Source: Faecalicatena absiana (GTDB lineage Bacteria > Bacillota > Bacilli > Lactobacillales > Lactobacillaceae). Taken from it: a stretch of DNA of 64,000 nucleotides. The stretch lies in contig JAEDAG010000006.1 in assembly GCA_017309015.1 (NCBI GenBank), forward strand, positions 46,220 through 110,219, written 5' to 3'. This document shows positions 52,453 to 62,048 of this stretch, piece by piece. Both the position numbers and the translations under genes were made by a program. Position 1 is the first letter of the stretch; every line of letters begins with the position of its first letter. The notes under the pieces are model-generated. The model made no database searches, was not told the DNA's origin, and saw nothing but the letters and a program-made list of their open reading frames with translations.

Positions 52453-52857
52453 TTGAATACTTTCGCATTAGCTGCGCAAGCTGGCAACGGTGCTGGCAGC
52501 CAGCTGTTCATGATCATTATTTTGGTGGTTTTGTTCGGTTTTACCTACTTCACCATGATTAAGCCGCAAAAGAAGCAGCAGCAAGAACGTCAGGAAATGA
52601 TGAACAAGCTGCAAAAGGGCGACCAGGTCGAAATGGTTGACGGCCTGCACGGCAAGATCGACTCGATCAACGATGAAGACAAGACGGTCGTTTTGGACGC
52701 GGATGGGATCTACTTGACCTTCTCCCGCCTGGCAGTCAGAACCGTCTTGAAGAAGGCTTCAGCTGAAGACGCCAAGCCAGCAGCCGAAAAGGCTGACGAA
52801 GCCGAAAAGCCTGCAGAAGCAGACGGCCAAGAAGCTGACTCAACTGACGAAAAGTAA
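52453..52857 (+). CDS. yajC: Preprotein translocase subunit YajC
   Basis: YajC is a single-span membrane protein associated with SecDF-YidC. The transmembrane segment is FMIIILVVLFGFTYFTMI (about residues 19-36), followed by the conserved PQKKQQQERQEMM and a GDQVEMVDGLHGKI beta domain. The acidic C-terminal tail is longer than usual. TTG 52453 is chosen because GAGGTGG ends six bases upstream; the ATG at 52438 overlaps that site. Length 134. Confidence 0.9.
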   Translation: MNTFALAAQAGNGAGSQLFMIIILVVLFGFTYFTMIKPQKKQQQERQEMMNKLQKGDQVEMVDGLHGKIDSINDEDKTVVLDADGIYLTFSRLAVRTVLKKASAEDAKPAAEKADEAEKPAEADGQEADSTDEK

Positions 52858-52870
52858 ACAAGCAATTAAA

Positions 52871-52908
52871 AAAACAAAACGTTTTTTCGCAACGTTTTGT
52901 TTTTTTTC
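52871..52908 (+). terminator. Terminator of yajC
   Basis: A perfect 13-bp AAAACAAAACGTT/AACGTTTTGTTTT stem is followed by a T-run. Confidence 0.88.
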
Positions 52909-52920
52909 GTGTCTGGAACT

Positions 52921-52929
52921 TGCTAAAAT
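52921..52929 (+). promoter_or_regulatory. Extended -10 element upstream of zwf
   Basis: TGCTAAAAT lies 40 bases before zwf, the same nonamer as before pyrR and the DHH phosphoesterase gene. Confidence 0.5.
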
Positions 52930-52968
52930 AAAAGCAGTTGAAACAATAGTTATTCTAAGGGAGACAAA

Positions 52969-54414
52969 ATGAACAATATTCCAACAGTGATGATTATTTT
53001 TGGCGGCAGCGGGGATCTGGCCCACCGGAAGATCTATCCTGCCTTGTTTAACCTTTACCGCAGCGGCTTGATTCACGACAATTTTGCCGTGATCGGAACG
53101 GCGCGGCGGCCTTGGTCGCATGAATACCTGCGCGGGCAGGTTGCCGACGCGGTGCATGAGACCTACGGGGAGGTCGATGAAACTGACCTGGAAGCCTTTG
53201 CCAGCCACTTCTATTACCAGTCACACGACGTGACCAACGTTGAGCACTACGTGACCTTGAAGAAGCTGGCCCAAGAGCTGGATGAGCGCTACTCCTGCCA
53301 AGGCAACCGCATCTTCTACATGGCCATGGCGCCAAGCTTCTTTGGCACGATCGCGGAGCACATTGCCGACCAGAAGCTGACGGGCAGCGGCTTCAACCGC
53401 CTGGTGGTTGAAAAGCCATTCGGGACCAGCCTGGAGACGGCGGAAGTCTTGAACAAGCAGATCAACGGCTCCTTTGATGAAGAACAGGTTTTCCGGATTG
53501 ACCACTATCTGGGCAAGGAAATGGTGCAGAATATCCTGCCTTTGCGGCTGAGCAATCCAATGATCAAGAGCATCTGGAACAAGGAATGCATCAAGAACAT
53601 CCAGGTGACCCTGGCTGAGCGCCTTGGCGTTGAAGCGCGGGGCGGCTACTACGATGCTTCTGGTGCCATGCGCGACATGGTGCAGAACCACATCTTCCAG
53701 ATCATCACCCTTTTGGCCATGCCAGAACCAGCCAGCCTGGCTGACACTGACATTCACGCGGCTAAGGAAGCTCTGCTGGATTCTTTGGAAATCCCTGATG
53801 AGGCAGAAGTCGCGGCCGGTTTTGTCCGCGGCCAGTACGGCGGTACCGAGACTACTTTCGCCTATACCAGCGAGCCCAACGTTGATCCTGAATCAAAGAC
53901 TGAGACCTTCGTGGCCGGCCGGGTGAAATTTAACCAGGGGCCACTTGCCGGAGTCCCGATCTACTTCCGGACTGGCAAGGAAATGAAGGAAAAGCGGACC
54001 AGAATCGACATCGTCTTGAAGGACGTGGCCGGAATTTACGGCGAAACCGGCGAAAACAGCATTACCATTGAAGTCGACCCGGCCAGCGAAATCTACCTCA
54101 CTATCAACGGCAAGACCATCCAGGGCGGGGGCTTGCGCCGGGAACGCCTGGCCTACAAGTTCAGTCCGGAAGAGCAGGCCCAAGTCCCAGATGGCTATGA
54201 GCGCTTGATCCACGACGTTTTCGTCAACGACTCCACCAACTTCACCAAGTGGAAGGAGCTCAAGCGCTACTGGGAATTCGTGGACGCCGTTGAAGATGCT
54301 TGGCAGAAGCAGAACGAAAGCGGCCAGAAGCCGCTGACTTATGCCCCGTACAAGATGGGACCAGCTGAATCCAAGCAGGTTTTTGCCAATCCAACCGATC
54401 GCTGGATTTACTGA
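52969..54414 (+). CDS. zwf: Glucose-6-phosphate 1-dehydrogenase
   Basis: The enzyme oxidises glucose-6-phosphate and makes NADPH, the entry to the pentose phosphate route. The cofactor motif FGGSGDLAHRKIYPALFNLY (residues ~9-28), the active-site RIDHYLGKEMVQN and VEKPFGTSLETA are intact. Length 481. gnd and other pathway genes are not adjacent. Confidence 0.96.
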   Translation: MNNIPTVMIIFGGSGDLAHRKIYPALFNLYRSGLIHDNFAVIGTARRPWSHEYLRGQVADAVHETYGEVDETDLEAFASHFYYQSHDVTNVEHYVTLKKLAQELDERYSCQGNRIFYMAMAPSFFGTIAEHIADQKLTGSGFNRLVVEKPFGTSLETAEVLNKQINGSFDEEQVFRIDHYLGKEMVQNILPLRLSNPMIKSIWNKECIKNIQVTLAERLGVEARGGYYDASGAMRDMVQNHIFQIITLLAMPEPASLADTDIHAAKEALLDSLEIPDEAEVAAGFVRGQYGGTETTFAYTSEPNVDPESKTETFVAGRVKFNQGPLAGVPIYFRTGKEMKEKRTRIDIVLKDVAGIYGETGENSITIEVDPASEIYLTINGKTIQGGGLRRERLAYKFSPEEQAQVPDGYERLIHDVFVNDSTNFTKWKELKRYWEFVDAVEDAWQKQNESGQKPLTYAPYKMGPAESKQVFANPTDRWIY

Positions 54415-54443
54415 TTGATGAAAAATAAATACGAAGAGACGAA

Positions 54444-55565
54444 ATGAAAGATGAAGACCTGCTGCCGCGAAATGACTGTTCGCGGCGGATCATCCACCTG
54501 GACATGGATGCCTTCTATGCCTCAGTGGAAATGCGGGATCATCCGGAATTGCGCGGCAAGGCCGTCGTGATTGCCCAAGACCCCCGTCTGCATGGCGGGC
54601 ACGGGGTGATCGCGACGGCTAATTACCGGGCGCGGAAATACGGGGTTGGCAGCGCCATGCCGGCCATCAAGGCCATCCAGCAGATTCCAAAAGAAGAGCT
54701 GGTCTTTGTCGACCCGGATTTTGCCAAGTACCATGCCGTTTCCGACCAAGTCCATGCCATCATGCACGAAGTGACTGACCAGATTGAAACGGTGGCCTTG
54801 GATGAAGCATATCTGGACGTGACCCAGAACAAGCTGCAGCGAAGCTCAGTAATTGAATTGGGCTGCTATATGCAGCAGAAAATCTATGCCGAGCTGCAGC
54901 TGACATGCTCTTTTGGGGCCAGCTACAACAAGTTTCTGGCCAAGATGGGGTCAGAGTACGCCAAGCCGTTTGGCCGCACCGTGATTCTGCCGCAAGAGGC
55001 GCGCGCTTTTTTGGCCAAGCAGGACATCAAGGAGTTTCCGGGCATTGGCAAGAAGACCCAGGCCGCCTTGCGGGACTTAGGCATCAACAACGGCGCTGAC
55101 CTGCGGGCTTTTGGGACCAGAAAGCTGCTGGAGAAGTTCAAGAAGGCGGGCTACTATATGGCCATGCAGGCCTATGGCATTGACCTCTCGCCGGTCAGAT
55201 CCACGCGCCAGCGCAAGTCCTTGGGCAAGGAGCGGACTTTTGAGCCGGAAATCTATGATCCAGTCCAGGCCCAGACCTTGCTGCGCCAGTATTGCGGCGA
55301 GATTGCTCAAAGCCTGCAGGCGCGGGGACTAGTGGCGCGGGTTCTGGTCTTAAAATTGCGCGACCGGGACTTCAATACCATTACCAGACGCCAGCAGCTG
55401 CCAGCGGCAAGCAACAAGGCGGCGGACTTTTATCCAGTGGCGAAGGAGCTGCTGGACCGGGAGCCGGAGTTTATCGAAAATGGCCTCCGCTTGCTGGGGG
55501 TTTCCGGGGGCGACCTGTCTGGGGCGCGGTATGAAGAGATTTCCCTTTTTCCAACTGACGAATGA
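54444..55565 (+). CDS. dinB: DNA polymerase IV (DinB, Y family)
   Basis: This is a translesion polymerase. The catalytic motifs HLDMDAFYASVE (residues ~18-29) and ALDEAYLDVT, with SFGASYNKFLAKMGSE and the helix-hairpin-helix [17 protein letters not shown], are intact. Length 373. The extreme C-terminus lacks an obvious QLxLF clamp motif but ends in ISLFPTDE, which may serve that role. No LexA box was recognised upstream. Confidence 0.94.
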   Translation: MKDEDLLPRNDCSRRIIHLDMDAFYASVEMRDHPELRGKAVVIAQDPRLHGGHGVIATANYRARKYGVGSAMPAIKAIQQIPKEELVFVDPDFAKYHAVSDQVHAIMHEVTDQIETVALDEAYLDVTQNKLQRSSVIELGCYMQQKIYAELQLTCSFGASYNKFLAKMGSEYAKPFGRTVILPQEARAFLAKQDIKEFPGIGKKTQAALRDLGINNGADLRAFGTRKLLEKFKKAGYYMAMQAYGIDLSPVRSTRQRKSLGKERTFEPEIYDPVQAQTLLRQYCGEIAQSLQARGLVARVLVLKLRDRDFNTITRRQQLPAASNKAADFYPVAKELLDREPEFIENGLRLLGVSGGDLSGARYEEISLFPTDE

Positions 55566-55613
55566 GAAAAAAGTGGCAGTTTAGCTTTGAAAATAGCGCG
55601 AGCCGGCTTTTTT

Positions 55614-55622
55614 TGCTAAAAT
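55614..55622 (+). promoter_or_regulatory. Extended -10 element upstream of the DHH phosphoesterase gene
   Basis: TGCTAAAAT lies 28 bases before the start, with a T-run immediately 5'. Confidence 0.5.
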
Positions 55623-55649
55623 AGGTAGCCGAATAAATAGGAGGTACCC

Positions 55650-56615
55650 ATGAACACGTTTGACGAAATTTTAGGCAAAATCAAAGAATACGACACGATC
55701 ATCCTGCACCGGCACACCAACCCGGACCCTGATGCCATTGGCTCACAAGCAGGCCTGGCCAAGTCCCTGCGCCTGGCTTTCCCAGAGAAGACCATTCTCT
55801 GCACGGGCGAAAACGACGTTGGCGACCTGGCTTGGATCAATACGATGGATGAAGTCAAGGACAGTGACTATGAAGGTGCCCTGGTCATCACCACGGACAC
55901 GGCCAACACGCCAAGAGTTTCCGACAAACGCTACAACATGGGCGACTTCCTGATTAAGATTGACCACCACCCAGACGTTGACCAATACGCTGACATGGAA
56001 TACGTTGACCCTACGGCCAGCGCGGCCAGCGAATTGATTGCCGACTTCATCGACCAGGAAAAGCTGCCGCTGAACCAGGAAATCGCCTTGGCCCTGTACG
56101 CCGGCATCGTTGGCGACACCGGGCGCTTTTTGTACGACGCGACGACCACCCACACCTTTGAAGTTGCCGCGCGCTTGAAGGCAACCGGCATCGATACTGC
56201 CCAAATTGCCCGCAGCATCAGCGAAGTTACCCTGGGCCAGGCCAAGCTGCAGAACCTGTCAATCGACAAATTGGCGATTGACGAGGCAACTGGCGCGGCT
56301 TTGGCGGTCATTTCCCAGGCTGACTTAAAGCAGCTGGGCGTCAGCCAGGCGGAAGCTTCCGCCTGCGTGTCCAGTCCTGGCCGCATCCGCGGCATTCTGG
56401 CCTGGATCGTGGCCGTGGAAAAGGGCGATGGGACCTACCGGATTCACTACCGGTCAAAGGGGCCTTTCATCCACAAGCTGGCTGAAAGCCACGATGGCGG
56501 CGGCCACGAGTTGGCCTCAGGCGCCAACGCCAAAGATGCTGCCGAAGTTGACCAGATCTACCGTGAATTGGTCGACGCATGCAAGAACTACAAGGAAGAA
56601 CACCCGAATGACTAA
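55650..56615 (+). CDS. DHH-family phosphoesterase, NrnA-like
   Basis: This is a manganese-dependent nanoRNase/pAp phosphatase family protein. DHH motifs are HRHTNPDPDAIGSQ, TTDTANTPR and IDHHPDVD; the DHHA1 domain ends with GGGHELASGA. Length 321. NrnA degrades short oligonucleotides and pAp; related enzymes cleave c-di-AMP products. It overlaps the helicase gene by eight bases. Confidence 0.9.
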   Translation: MNTFDEILGKIKEYDTIILHRHTNPDPDAIGSQAGLAKSLRLAFPEKTILCTGENDVGDLAWINTMDEVKDSDYEGALVITTDTANTPRVSDKRYNMGDFLIKIDHHPDVDQYADMEYVDPTASAASELIADFIDQEKLPLNQEIALALYAGIVGDTGRFLYDATTTHTFEVAARLKATGIDTAQIARSISEVTLGQAKLQNLSIDKLAIDEATGAALAVISQADLKQLGVSQAEASACVSSPGRIRGILAWIVAVEKGDGTYRIHYRSKGPFIHKLAESHDGGGHELASGANAKDAAEVDQIYRELVDACKNYKEEHPND

Positions 56616-57972
56616 TATTTTTGAAGACACTCGTTTACGCCCTGAATTGCGGGCAGGCTTGGCCAAGATTGGCTTTAAGAAAGCGACCAAGGTCCAAAGC
56701 GCGGTCATCCCAGTCATGCTGGACCACCAAAGCGTGATCGTCCAGGCCGCGACTGGGTCAGGCAAGACCCACGCCTACCTGCTGCCGCTCTTGAACGACA
56801 TTGATCCGGCAGACCAATGCGTGCAAGCTATCGTGACCGCGCCAAGCCGGGAGCTGGCTGACCAGCTCTACCAGGTGGCCCGCCAGTTGCGGGATGCCTC
56901 CGGTCTGGCAATCTCGATTGCCCACTTGGCCGGCGGGAGCGACCGCGACCGGCAGATCGCCAAGTTTGCCCAAAACAAGCCCCAGCTGATCGTAGCCACT
57001 CCAGGGCGGTTGCTGGACTTTGCCGATAAGAAGATCCTGGTCCTGGACCGGGTAAAGAACTTTGTCATCGATGAAGCCGACATGACTTTGGACATGGGCT
57101 TTTTAAGCGACGTTGACAAGGTGGCGGCCCGGCTGCCGAAGGACGTGGTCATGTCTGCCTTTTCAGCCACGATCCCGGTCAAGCTGGCCAATTTCCTGCG
57201 CAAGTACATGGCCAAGCCCCAGGAAATCGTAATCGACAACCCAGCCGTGATTGCCCCAACCATCAAGAACGATCTGCTGGACATCGGGTCAAAGGACCGC
57301 AAGAAGATCGTCTACCAGCTCTTGACCATGGGTCAGCCATACCTGGCCCTGGTTTTTGCCAACACCAAGCAAAAGGTGGATGAATTGGCGGCCTACCTGA
57401 GCGAAAAGGGCCTGCGCGTGGCCAAGATCCACGGCGGCATTACTGAGCGCGAGCGCAAGCGGACCTTGCGCGAAGTCAGAAACGGCCAGTTCCAGTACCT
57501 GGTTGCCAGCGACCTGGCTGCCCGCGGGATCGACATTGACGGGGTCAGCCTGGTCATCAACTATGAAATTCCCAAGGACCTGGAATTCATGATCCACCGG
57601 ATCGGCCGGACAGGCCGCAACGGCCTGCCAGGCCATGCCGTGACCCTGATCCGGGAAGAAGAGATGGACCGGGTGGCTGGCCTGGAAAAGATGGGCGTCC
57701 ACTTTGACTTCGTTGAAATCAAGGGCGGCGAGTTGACCGCGAGAAGCCACTACCGCAGAAGAGACAACCGCAAGTCGGCCAAGACCCGGACAGTCAATGC
57801 CCAGACCAAGGGGATCGTGGCCAAGGCCAAGCGCAAGAAAAAGCCCGGCTACAAGAAGAAGATCAAGCGGGCCATCCAAGAAGACAACCGCCAGCAGCGG
57901 AAACTGGAGCAGCGCCACGAAATGCGCCACCAAAAGCGCCTGCGCAAGCGCAAGCGCGAGCAAGGCCGTTGA
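56608..57972 (+). CDS. DEAD-box RNA helicase, CshB-like
   Basis: This is an ATP-dependent RNA helicase. Motif I is AATGSGKTHAYLLPLL, Ib-like VATPGRLLDF, II DEAD (VIDEADMTLDMGF), III SAT, and VI HRIGRTGRNG. A long basic C-terminal tail (about residues 375-454), rich in Lys and Arg, probably binds RNA. ATG 56608 is chosen, 10 bases after AAGGAAG; the frame is open upstream inside the preceding gene. Length 454, like Bacillus CshB. It ends at the alaS promoter. Confidence 0.92.
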   Translation: MTNIFEDTRLRPELRAGLAKIGFKKATKVQSAVIPVMLDHQSVIVQAATGSGKTHAYLLPLLNDIDPADQCVQAIVTAPSRELADQLYQVARQLRDASGLAISIAHLAGGSDRDRQIAKFAQNKPQLIVATPGRLLDFADKKILVLDRVKNFVIDEADMTLDMGFLSDVDKVAARLPKDVVMSAFSATIPVKLANFLRKYMAKPQEIVIDNPAVIAPTIKNDLLDIGSKDRKKIVYQLLTMGQPYLALVFANTKQKVDELAAYLSEKGLRVAKIHGGITERERKRTLREVRNGQFQYLVASDLAARGIDIDGVSLVINYEIPKDLEFMIHRIGRTGRNGLPGHAVTLIREEEMDRVAGLEKMGVHFDFVEIKGGELTARSHYRRRDNRKSAKTRTVNAQTKGIVAKAKRKKKPGYKKKIKRAIQEDNRQQRKLEQRHEMRHQKRLRKRKREQGR

Positions 57973-57998
57973 CAGCTGCCGGCTTAAAGTAGTAAAAT
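57969..57998 (+). promoter_or_regulatory. Promoter of the alaS T-box leader
   Basis: A consensus -35 TTGACA (57969-57974), an 18-base spacer and the -10 TAAAAT (57993-57998). The -35 overlaps the helicase stop codon. Confidence 0.75.
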
Positions 57999-58004
57999 TA
58001 ATCT

Positions 58005-58205
58005 CGTTTAAGATATGTTTCTTGCTTTCAGGATTCAAAGAGAGAGCCAGGCCGGTGAGAAGGGCTTATCCCAGAGCAGGAAATGCTCCTTAAAGCGATC
58101 ACAATTAGATAATTAAGAGGTAACAAGCACTGTTGCAATCAAGGTGGTACCGCGTTTCTTGAGCGTCCTTGAATTTCACGCGACTGTGCTTGTTTTTGTT
58201 TTTGT
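58005..58205 (+). promoter_or_regulatory. T-box riboswitch controlling alaS
   Basis: The highly conserved T-box sequence AAGGTGGTACCGCG is at 58141-58154. Stem I shows an AGAGAG motif near 58040-58047. A terminator (AACAAGCAC 58122-58130 pairing with GTGCTTGTT 58186-58194, then a T-rich tract) competes with the antiterminator. Uncharged tRNA-Ala would stabilise antitermination. I could not assign the alanine specifier codon with confidence. Confidence 0.92.
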
Positions 58206-58225
58206 TTTATTTGTAGGAGATTTCG

Positions 58226-60865
58226 ATGAAGAAATTAAACAGTTCTGAATTTCGGCAAATGTTCCTGGACTTCTTCCACGAACACGGCCACATGGTGATG
58301 CCATCAGCCAGCCTGATCCCGCAAGATGACCCAACCTTGCTGTGGATCAACTCCGGCGTTGCGACGATGAAGAAGTACTTTGACGGCTCCGTCGTTCCTA
58401 AGAACCGCCGGATCACCAGCTCACAAAAGTCAATCAGAACCAACGACATTGAAAACGTCGGCAAGACGGCCCGTCACCAGACCCTGTTTGAAATGCTGGG
58501 CAACTTCTCAGTTGGCGACTACTTCAAGGAAGAAGCGATTCCTTGGGCTTGGGAATTCCTGACCAGTCCAAAGTGGCTGGACCTGGACAAGGACAAGCTG
58601 TACGTGACCGTCTACCCAAAGGACACGGAAGCTCACCGCATTTGGCATGAAGTCGTAGGTCTGCCAGAAGACCACATCGTGCAGCTGGAAGACAACTTCT
58701 GGGACATCGGTGAAGGCCCTTGTGGTCCTGACTCAGAAATCTTCTACGACCGTGGCCAGGAAAACAATGACGTGGCTGAAGACGACCCGGAAAACTTCCC
58801 AGGCGGCGAAAACGCCCGCTACCTGGAAATCTGGAACATCGTGTTCTCAGAATTCAACCACTTGCCAGACGGCCGCTACGTTGAGCAGCCACACAAGAAC
58901 ATTGATACCGGGATGGGTCTGGAACGCGTGCTTTCAATCCTGCAAGACGCCCCAACCAACTTCGAAACCGACTTGTTCCTGCCAATCATTCACGCGACTG
59001 AAGAAATGACCGCAGGCAAGAAGTACGCGGACAACAAGGCTGACGACACTTCCTTCAAGATCATCGCCGACCACATCCGCGCCATCTCCTTTGCCATTGG
59101 CGACGGCGCCCTGCCAGGCAACACCGGCCGTGGCTACGTTTTGCGCCGCTTGCTGCGGCGGGCAGCCTTGAACGGCCGCAAGCTGGGCATCCAAGGGCCA
59201 TTCTTGTACAAGCTGGTGCCAGTTGTCGGCGACATCATGAAGAGCCACTACCCAGAAGTGATCAACCAGGCAGCCTTCATCAGCAAGGTCGTCAAGAACG
59301 AAGAAGACCGCTTCGGCGCTACTCTTGAAGCCGGTCTGACCCTGCTGGACGACTTGATCGGCAAGGCCAAGGAAAGCGACGACAAGACCATCTCCGGCAA
59401 GGACGCCTTCAAGATGTTCGACACTTACGGCTTCCCATACGAGCTGACCTTTGAAGCTGCGCAAGACAACGGCCTGAAGGTTGACAAGAAGGGCTTTGAC
59501 GCTGAAATGGAAGCCCAGAAGGAACGGGCACGCAAGGCCCGGGGCGACTTGCAGTCAATGGGCTCACAAGACGAAACCCTGATGAGTTTGAAGGACGCAA
59601 GTACTTTTGACTACGGCGTATACGAAGAAAAGAGCAAGCTGATTGACATCATCGTTAACGACCAGCTGGTAGACAAGGCTGACGGCGAAAAGGCCACTCT
59701 GGTCTTTGACCACACTCCTTTCTACGCTGAACGGGGCGGCCAAGTGGCTGACCACGGGGAAATCCTGGACGAAGACGGCAACCTGGTTGCGACCGTGGTT
59801 GACGTGCAGCACGCGCCTAACGACCAAAACCTGCACTTCGTTGACGTGACCCTGCCACTGGAAAAGGGCAAGACCTACACGTTGAAGATTGACAAGGCCC
59901 GCCGTGAAGGCCTGCGCCACTCACACTCAGCGACCCACCTCTTGCATGCTGCCCTGCGGCAAGTCTTGGGTGAGCACACCCACCAAGCCGGCTCAGTCGT
60001 TGAGCCAGACTACCTGCGCTTTGACTTCACCTCCCTGGACCCAACGACGCCAAGAGAGCTGAAGACGGTTGAAAAGATCGTCAATCAAAAGATCTGGGAA
60101 GCAATCCAGGTCAAGACGACCGAAACCGACCCAGACACTGGCCGCAAGATGGGGGCTTTGGCCCTCTTTGACGGCAAGTACGCCGACAAGGTCCGCGTGG
60201 TCCAAATGGATGACTTCTCAATTGAATTCTGTGGTGGGACCCACTGCGACAACACTTCACAAATCGGGATCTTCAAGATCGTTTCAGAGCAGGCGATCGG
60301 TGCCGGCGTCAGAAGAATTGAAGCCGTAACCTCTAAGCTGGCTTACGAATACCTGGCTGGCCGCTCAGAAATGCTTGACGAATTGCAGGCTGAAGTCAAG
60401 GCAACGAAGCCAGAAGGCATCAAGACCAAGGTTGCCTCCCTGCAAGAAGACCTGCGCGCTGCCCAAAAGCAGAATGCCGCCTTTGAAGCCCAAATCAACA
60501 AGGCCAAGGCGGGCAAGATCTTCGACAACGTAAAGACGGTTGCCGGTCTTAGCGTCATCGCCACGATTGCTGACGTCAACAGCATGAACGACTTGCGGGA
60601 AATCGCCGACCAATGGAAGGCTGAAAACAAGTCAGACGTCCTGATTCTCGGCTTGAAGGCTGACGGCAAGGCCAACATGCTGGTCAGCCTGGGCCAAAAG
60701 GCTCTGGACAAGGGCCTGAAGGCTGGCGACATGATCAAGTCCGTTGCCCGCATCTTCGGCGGCGGCGGCGGTGGCCGGCCAAACATGGCCCAAGCCGGCG
60801 GCAAGAAGCCAGAAGGCTTGCAAGACGCGATCGATGCTGCTGTCTCACTTTTGGACAACAACTAA
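58226..60865 (+). CDS. alaS: Alanyl-tRNA synthetase
   Basis: AlaRS charges tRNA-Ala. The class II catalytic domain has FFHEHGHMVMPSASLIP and RHQTLFEMLGNFSVGDYF. The editing domain has the zinc ligands HSATHLLHAAL and CGGTHCDNT, and the C-Ala domain ends with GGGGGGRPNMAQAGG. Length 879. The start follows GTAGGAGA, just after the T-box terminator. Confidence 0.97.
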   Translation: MKKLNSSEFRQMFLDFFHEHGHMVMPSASLIPQDDPTLLWINSGVATMKKYFDGSVVPKNRRITSSQKSIRTNDIENVGKTARHQTLFEMLGNFSVGDYFKEEAIPWAWEFLTSPKWLDLDKDKLYVTVYPKDTEAHRIWHEVVGLPEDHIVQLEDNFWDIGEGPCGPDSEIFYDRGQENNDVAEDDPENFPGGENARYLEIWNIVFSEFNHLPDGRYVEQPHKNIDTGMGLERVLSILQDAPTNFETDLFLPIIHATEEMTAGKKYADNKADDTSFKIIADHIRAISFAIGDGALPGNTGRGYVLRRLLRRAALNGRKLGIQGPFLYKLVPVVGDIMKSHYPEVINQAAFISKVVKNEEDRFGATLEAGLTLLDDLIGKAKESDDKTISGKDAFKMFDTYGFPYELTFEAAQDNGLKVDKKGFDAEMEAQKERARKARGDLQSMGSQDETLMSLKDASTFDYGVYEEKSKLIDIIVNDQLVDKADGEKATLVFDHTPFYAERGGQVADHGEILDEDGNLVATVVDVQHAPNDQNLHFVDVTLPLEKGKTYTLKIDKARREGLRHSHSATHLLHAALRQVLGEHTHQAGSVVEPDYLRFDFTSLDPTTPRELKTVEKIVNQKIWEAIQVKTTETDPDTGRKMGALALFDGKYADKVRVVQMDDFSIEFCGGTHCDNTSQIGIFKIVSEQAIGAGVRRIEAVTSKLAYEYLAGRSEMLDELQAEVKATKPEGIKTKVASLQEDLRAAQKQNAAFEAQINKAKAGKIFDNVKTVAGLSVIATIADVNSMNDLREIADQWKAENKSDVLILGLKADGKANMLVSLGQKALDKGLKAGDMIKSVARIFGGGGGGRPNMAQAGGKKPEGLQDAIDAAVSLLDNN

Positions 60866-60895
60866 AGAAAGAGGCACTGAGGCCAATCAGATCAA

Positions 60896-60924
60896 TTGAG
60901 TTCGCTTGGCTTTTTCAGTAAAAT
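60896..60924 (+). promoter_or_regulatory. Promoter of the ireB operon
   Basis: The -35 TTGAGT (60896-60901), a 17-base spacer and the -10 TAAAAT (60919-60924). Confidence 0.65.
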
Positions 60925-60946
60925 AGACAAAAGAGGGGGAATAACA

Positions 60947-61204
60947 GTGAGTTCGCTTGATAAGACGATGCACTTTGATTTTAATCAAAATAAGGGCAAG
61001 AACATTCATGATACCTTGGAAGACGTATACAAGGCGCTTGAAGAAAAGGGTTATAATCCAATCAACCAAATTGTGGGCTACCTGCTTTCAGGCGACCCGG
61101 CGTACATCCCGCGGCACAATGATGCCCGGAACCTGATCCTGCGTCATGAACGTGATGAGATTATTGAAGAGCTCGTCAAGAGCTACCTTGGCAAGGACAA
61201 GTAA
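60947..61204 (+). CDS. ireB: IreB family regulatory phosphoprotein (DUF965/UPF0297)
   Basis: IreB is a small phosphorylation target of the PASTA kinase in enterococci, linked to cell-wall stress. The 85-residue product ([18 protein letters not shown]..) matches the family over its full length. The GTG start at 60947 follows AGAGGGGG; the open frame upstream runs through the promoter. It shares one base with ruvX. Confidence 0.92.
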   Translation: MSSLDKTMHFDFNQNKGKNIHDTLEDVYKALEEKGYNPINQIVGYLLSGDPAYIPRHNDARNLILRHERDEIIEELVKSYLGKDK

Positions 61205-61632
61205 TGCGGCTGCTCGGCTTGGATGTCGGCTCGCGCACGATTGGCGTCGCGGTCAGCGATCCTCTGGGGATTACGGCGCAACCGCTGGAAACGATTCAAA
61301 TTGACGAGACCCGCCACAACTTTGGTATGCGGAGCTTGAAGAAGCTGGTCCGGGAATATGAGCCGGAAGCCTTCGTCTTGGGCTTGCCCAAGAAGCTGGA
61401 CGGCTCAGCCGGGGCTTCCGTTGACCGGAGCCACGCGATGGGGGAAAGATTGGCCAAGAAATTCGGCCTGCCCGTCTACTACTCCGATGAACGCTTGACT
61501 ACGGTTGAATCTGAGCGGGTGCTCGTTGAAGAAGCTGGCATGCATGATCGCCGCGAACGCAAAGAGGTCGTCGATCAGCTTGCGGCCGTCTTGATTTTGC
61601 AAAATTATTTAGATTTACATCGAAAGGACTAA
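61204..61632 (+). CDS. ruvX: Holliday junction resolvase-like / pre-16S rRNA nuclease RuvX (YqgF)
   Basis: This is an RNase H-fold nuclease: LLGLDVGSRTIGVAVSDP (first Asp), FVLGLPKKLDGS, YSDERLTTVESERVL (Glu/Asp) and the C-terminal DQLAAVLILQNYLD. Length 142. YqgF homologues mature the 5' end of 16S rRNA and may act on junctions. It lies in the standard ireB-ruvX-DUF1292 order. Confidence 0.94.
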   Translation: MRLLGLDVGSRTIGVAVSDPLGITAQPLETIQIDETRHNFGMRSLKKLVREYEPEAFVLGLPKKLDGSAGASVDRSHAMGERLAKKFGLPVYYSDERLTTVESERVLVEEAGMHDRRERKEVVDQLAAVLILQNYLDLHRKD

Positions 61633-61634
61633 CC

Positions 61635-61958
61635 ATGGCAGTACAAATCGATCCTACTTCCGGCAACACTGACCGGCAAATCACCTTAGTTGACGAAAAC
61701 GGCAACGAGGAATTGTTCGAAGTATTGTTTACCTTCCACTCAGAAGACAACGACAAGTCTTACATTTTGCTTTACCCAGCAGCTGTAGATGACGACGATG
61801 AAATTGAGGTTCAAGCCTTCAGCTATGACGCCGACGAAGACGGCGACGTCACCAGCAGCGACTTGCACGAAATTGAGTCTGACGCTGAATGGGACATGGT
61901 TCAAGGGGTGCTCAACACCTTCTTGGACGATGAGCGCTTGAGTGGCGATGAACAATAG
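61635..61958 (+). CDS. DUF1292 (YrzB) family protein
   Basis: This is a 107-residue very acidic protein with the family core ITLVDENGNEELFEVLFTF and a long Asp/Glu-rich C-terminal half. It is cytosolic; function unknown. It is three bases after ruvX and ends the operon. Confidence 0.9.
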   Translation: MAVQIDPTSGNTDRQITLVDENGNEELFEVLFTFHSEDNDKSYILLYPAAVDDDDEIEVQAFSYDADEDGDVTSSDLHEIESDAEWDMVQGVLNTFLDDERLSGDEQ

Positions 61959-61971
61959 TTAAAGCAATGAG

Positions 61972-61998
61972 AAAAGCGGGTGAGAGCCCGCTTTTTTT
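61972..61998 (+). terminator. Terminator of the ireB-ruvX-DUF1292 operon
   Basis: AAAAGCGGG/CCCGCTTTT with a six-base loop is followed by T-run. Confidence 0.9.
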
Positions 61999-62048
61999 AT
62001 ATTAAGGCTATTCTTGAATTTGCTAAAAAGAACTTACAGATAGAAAAC

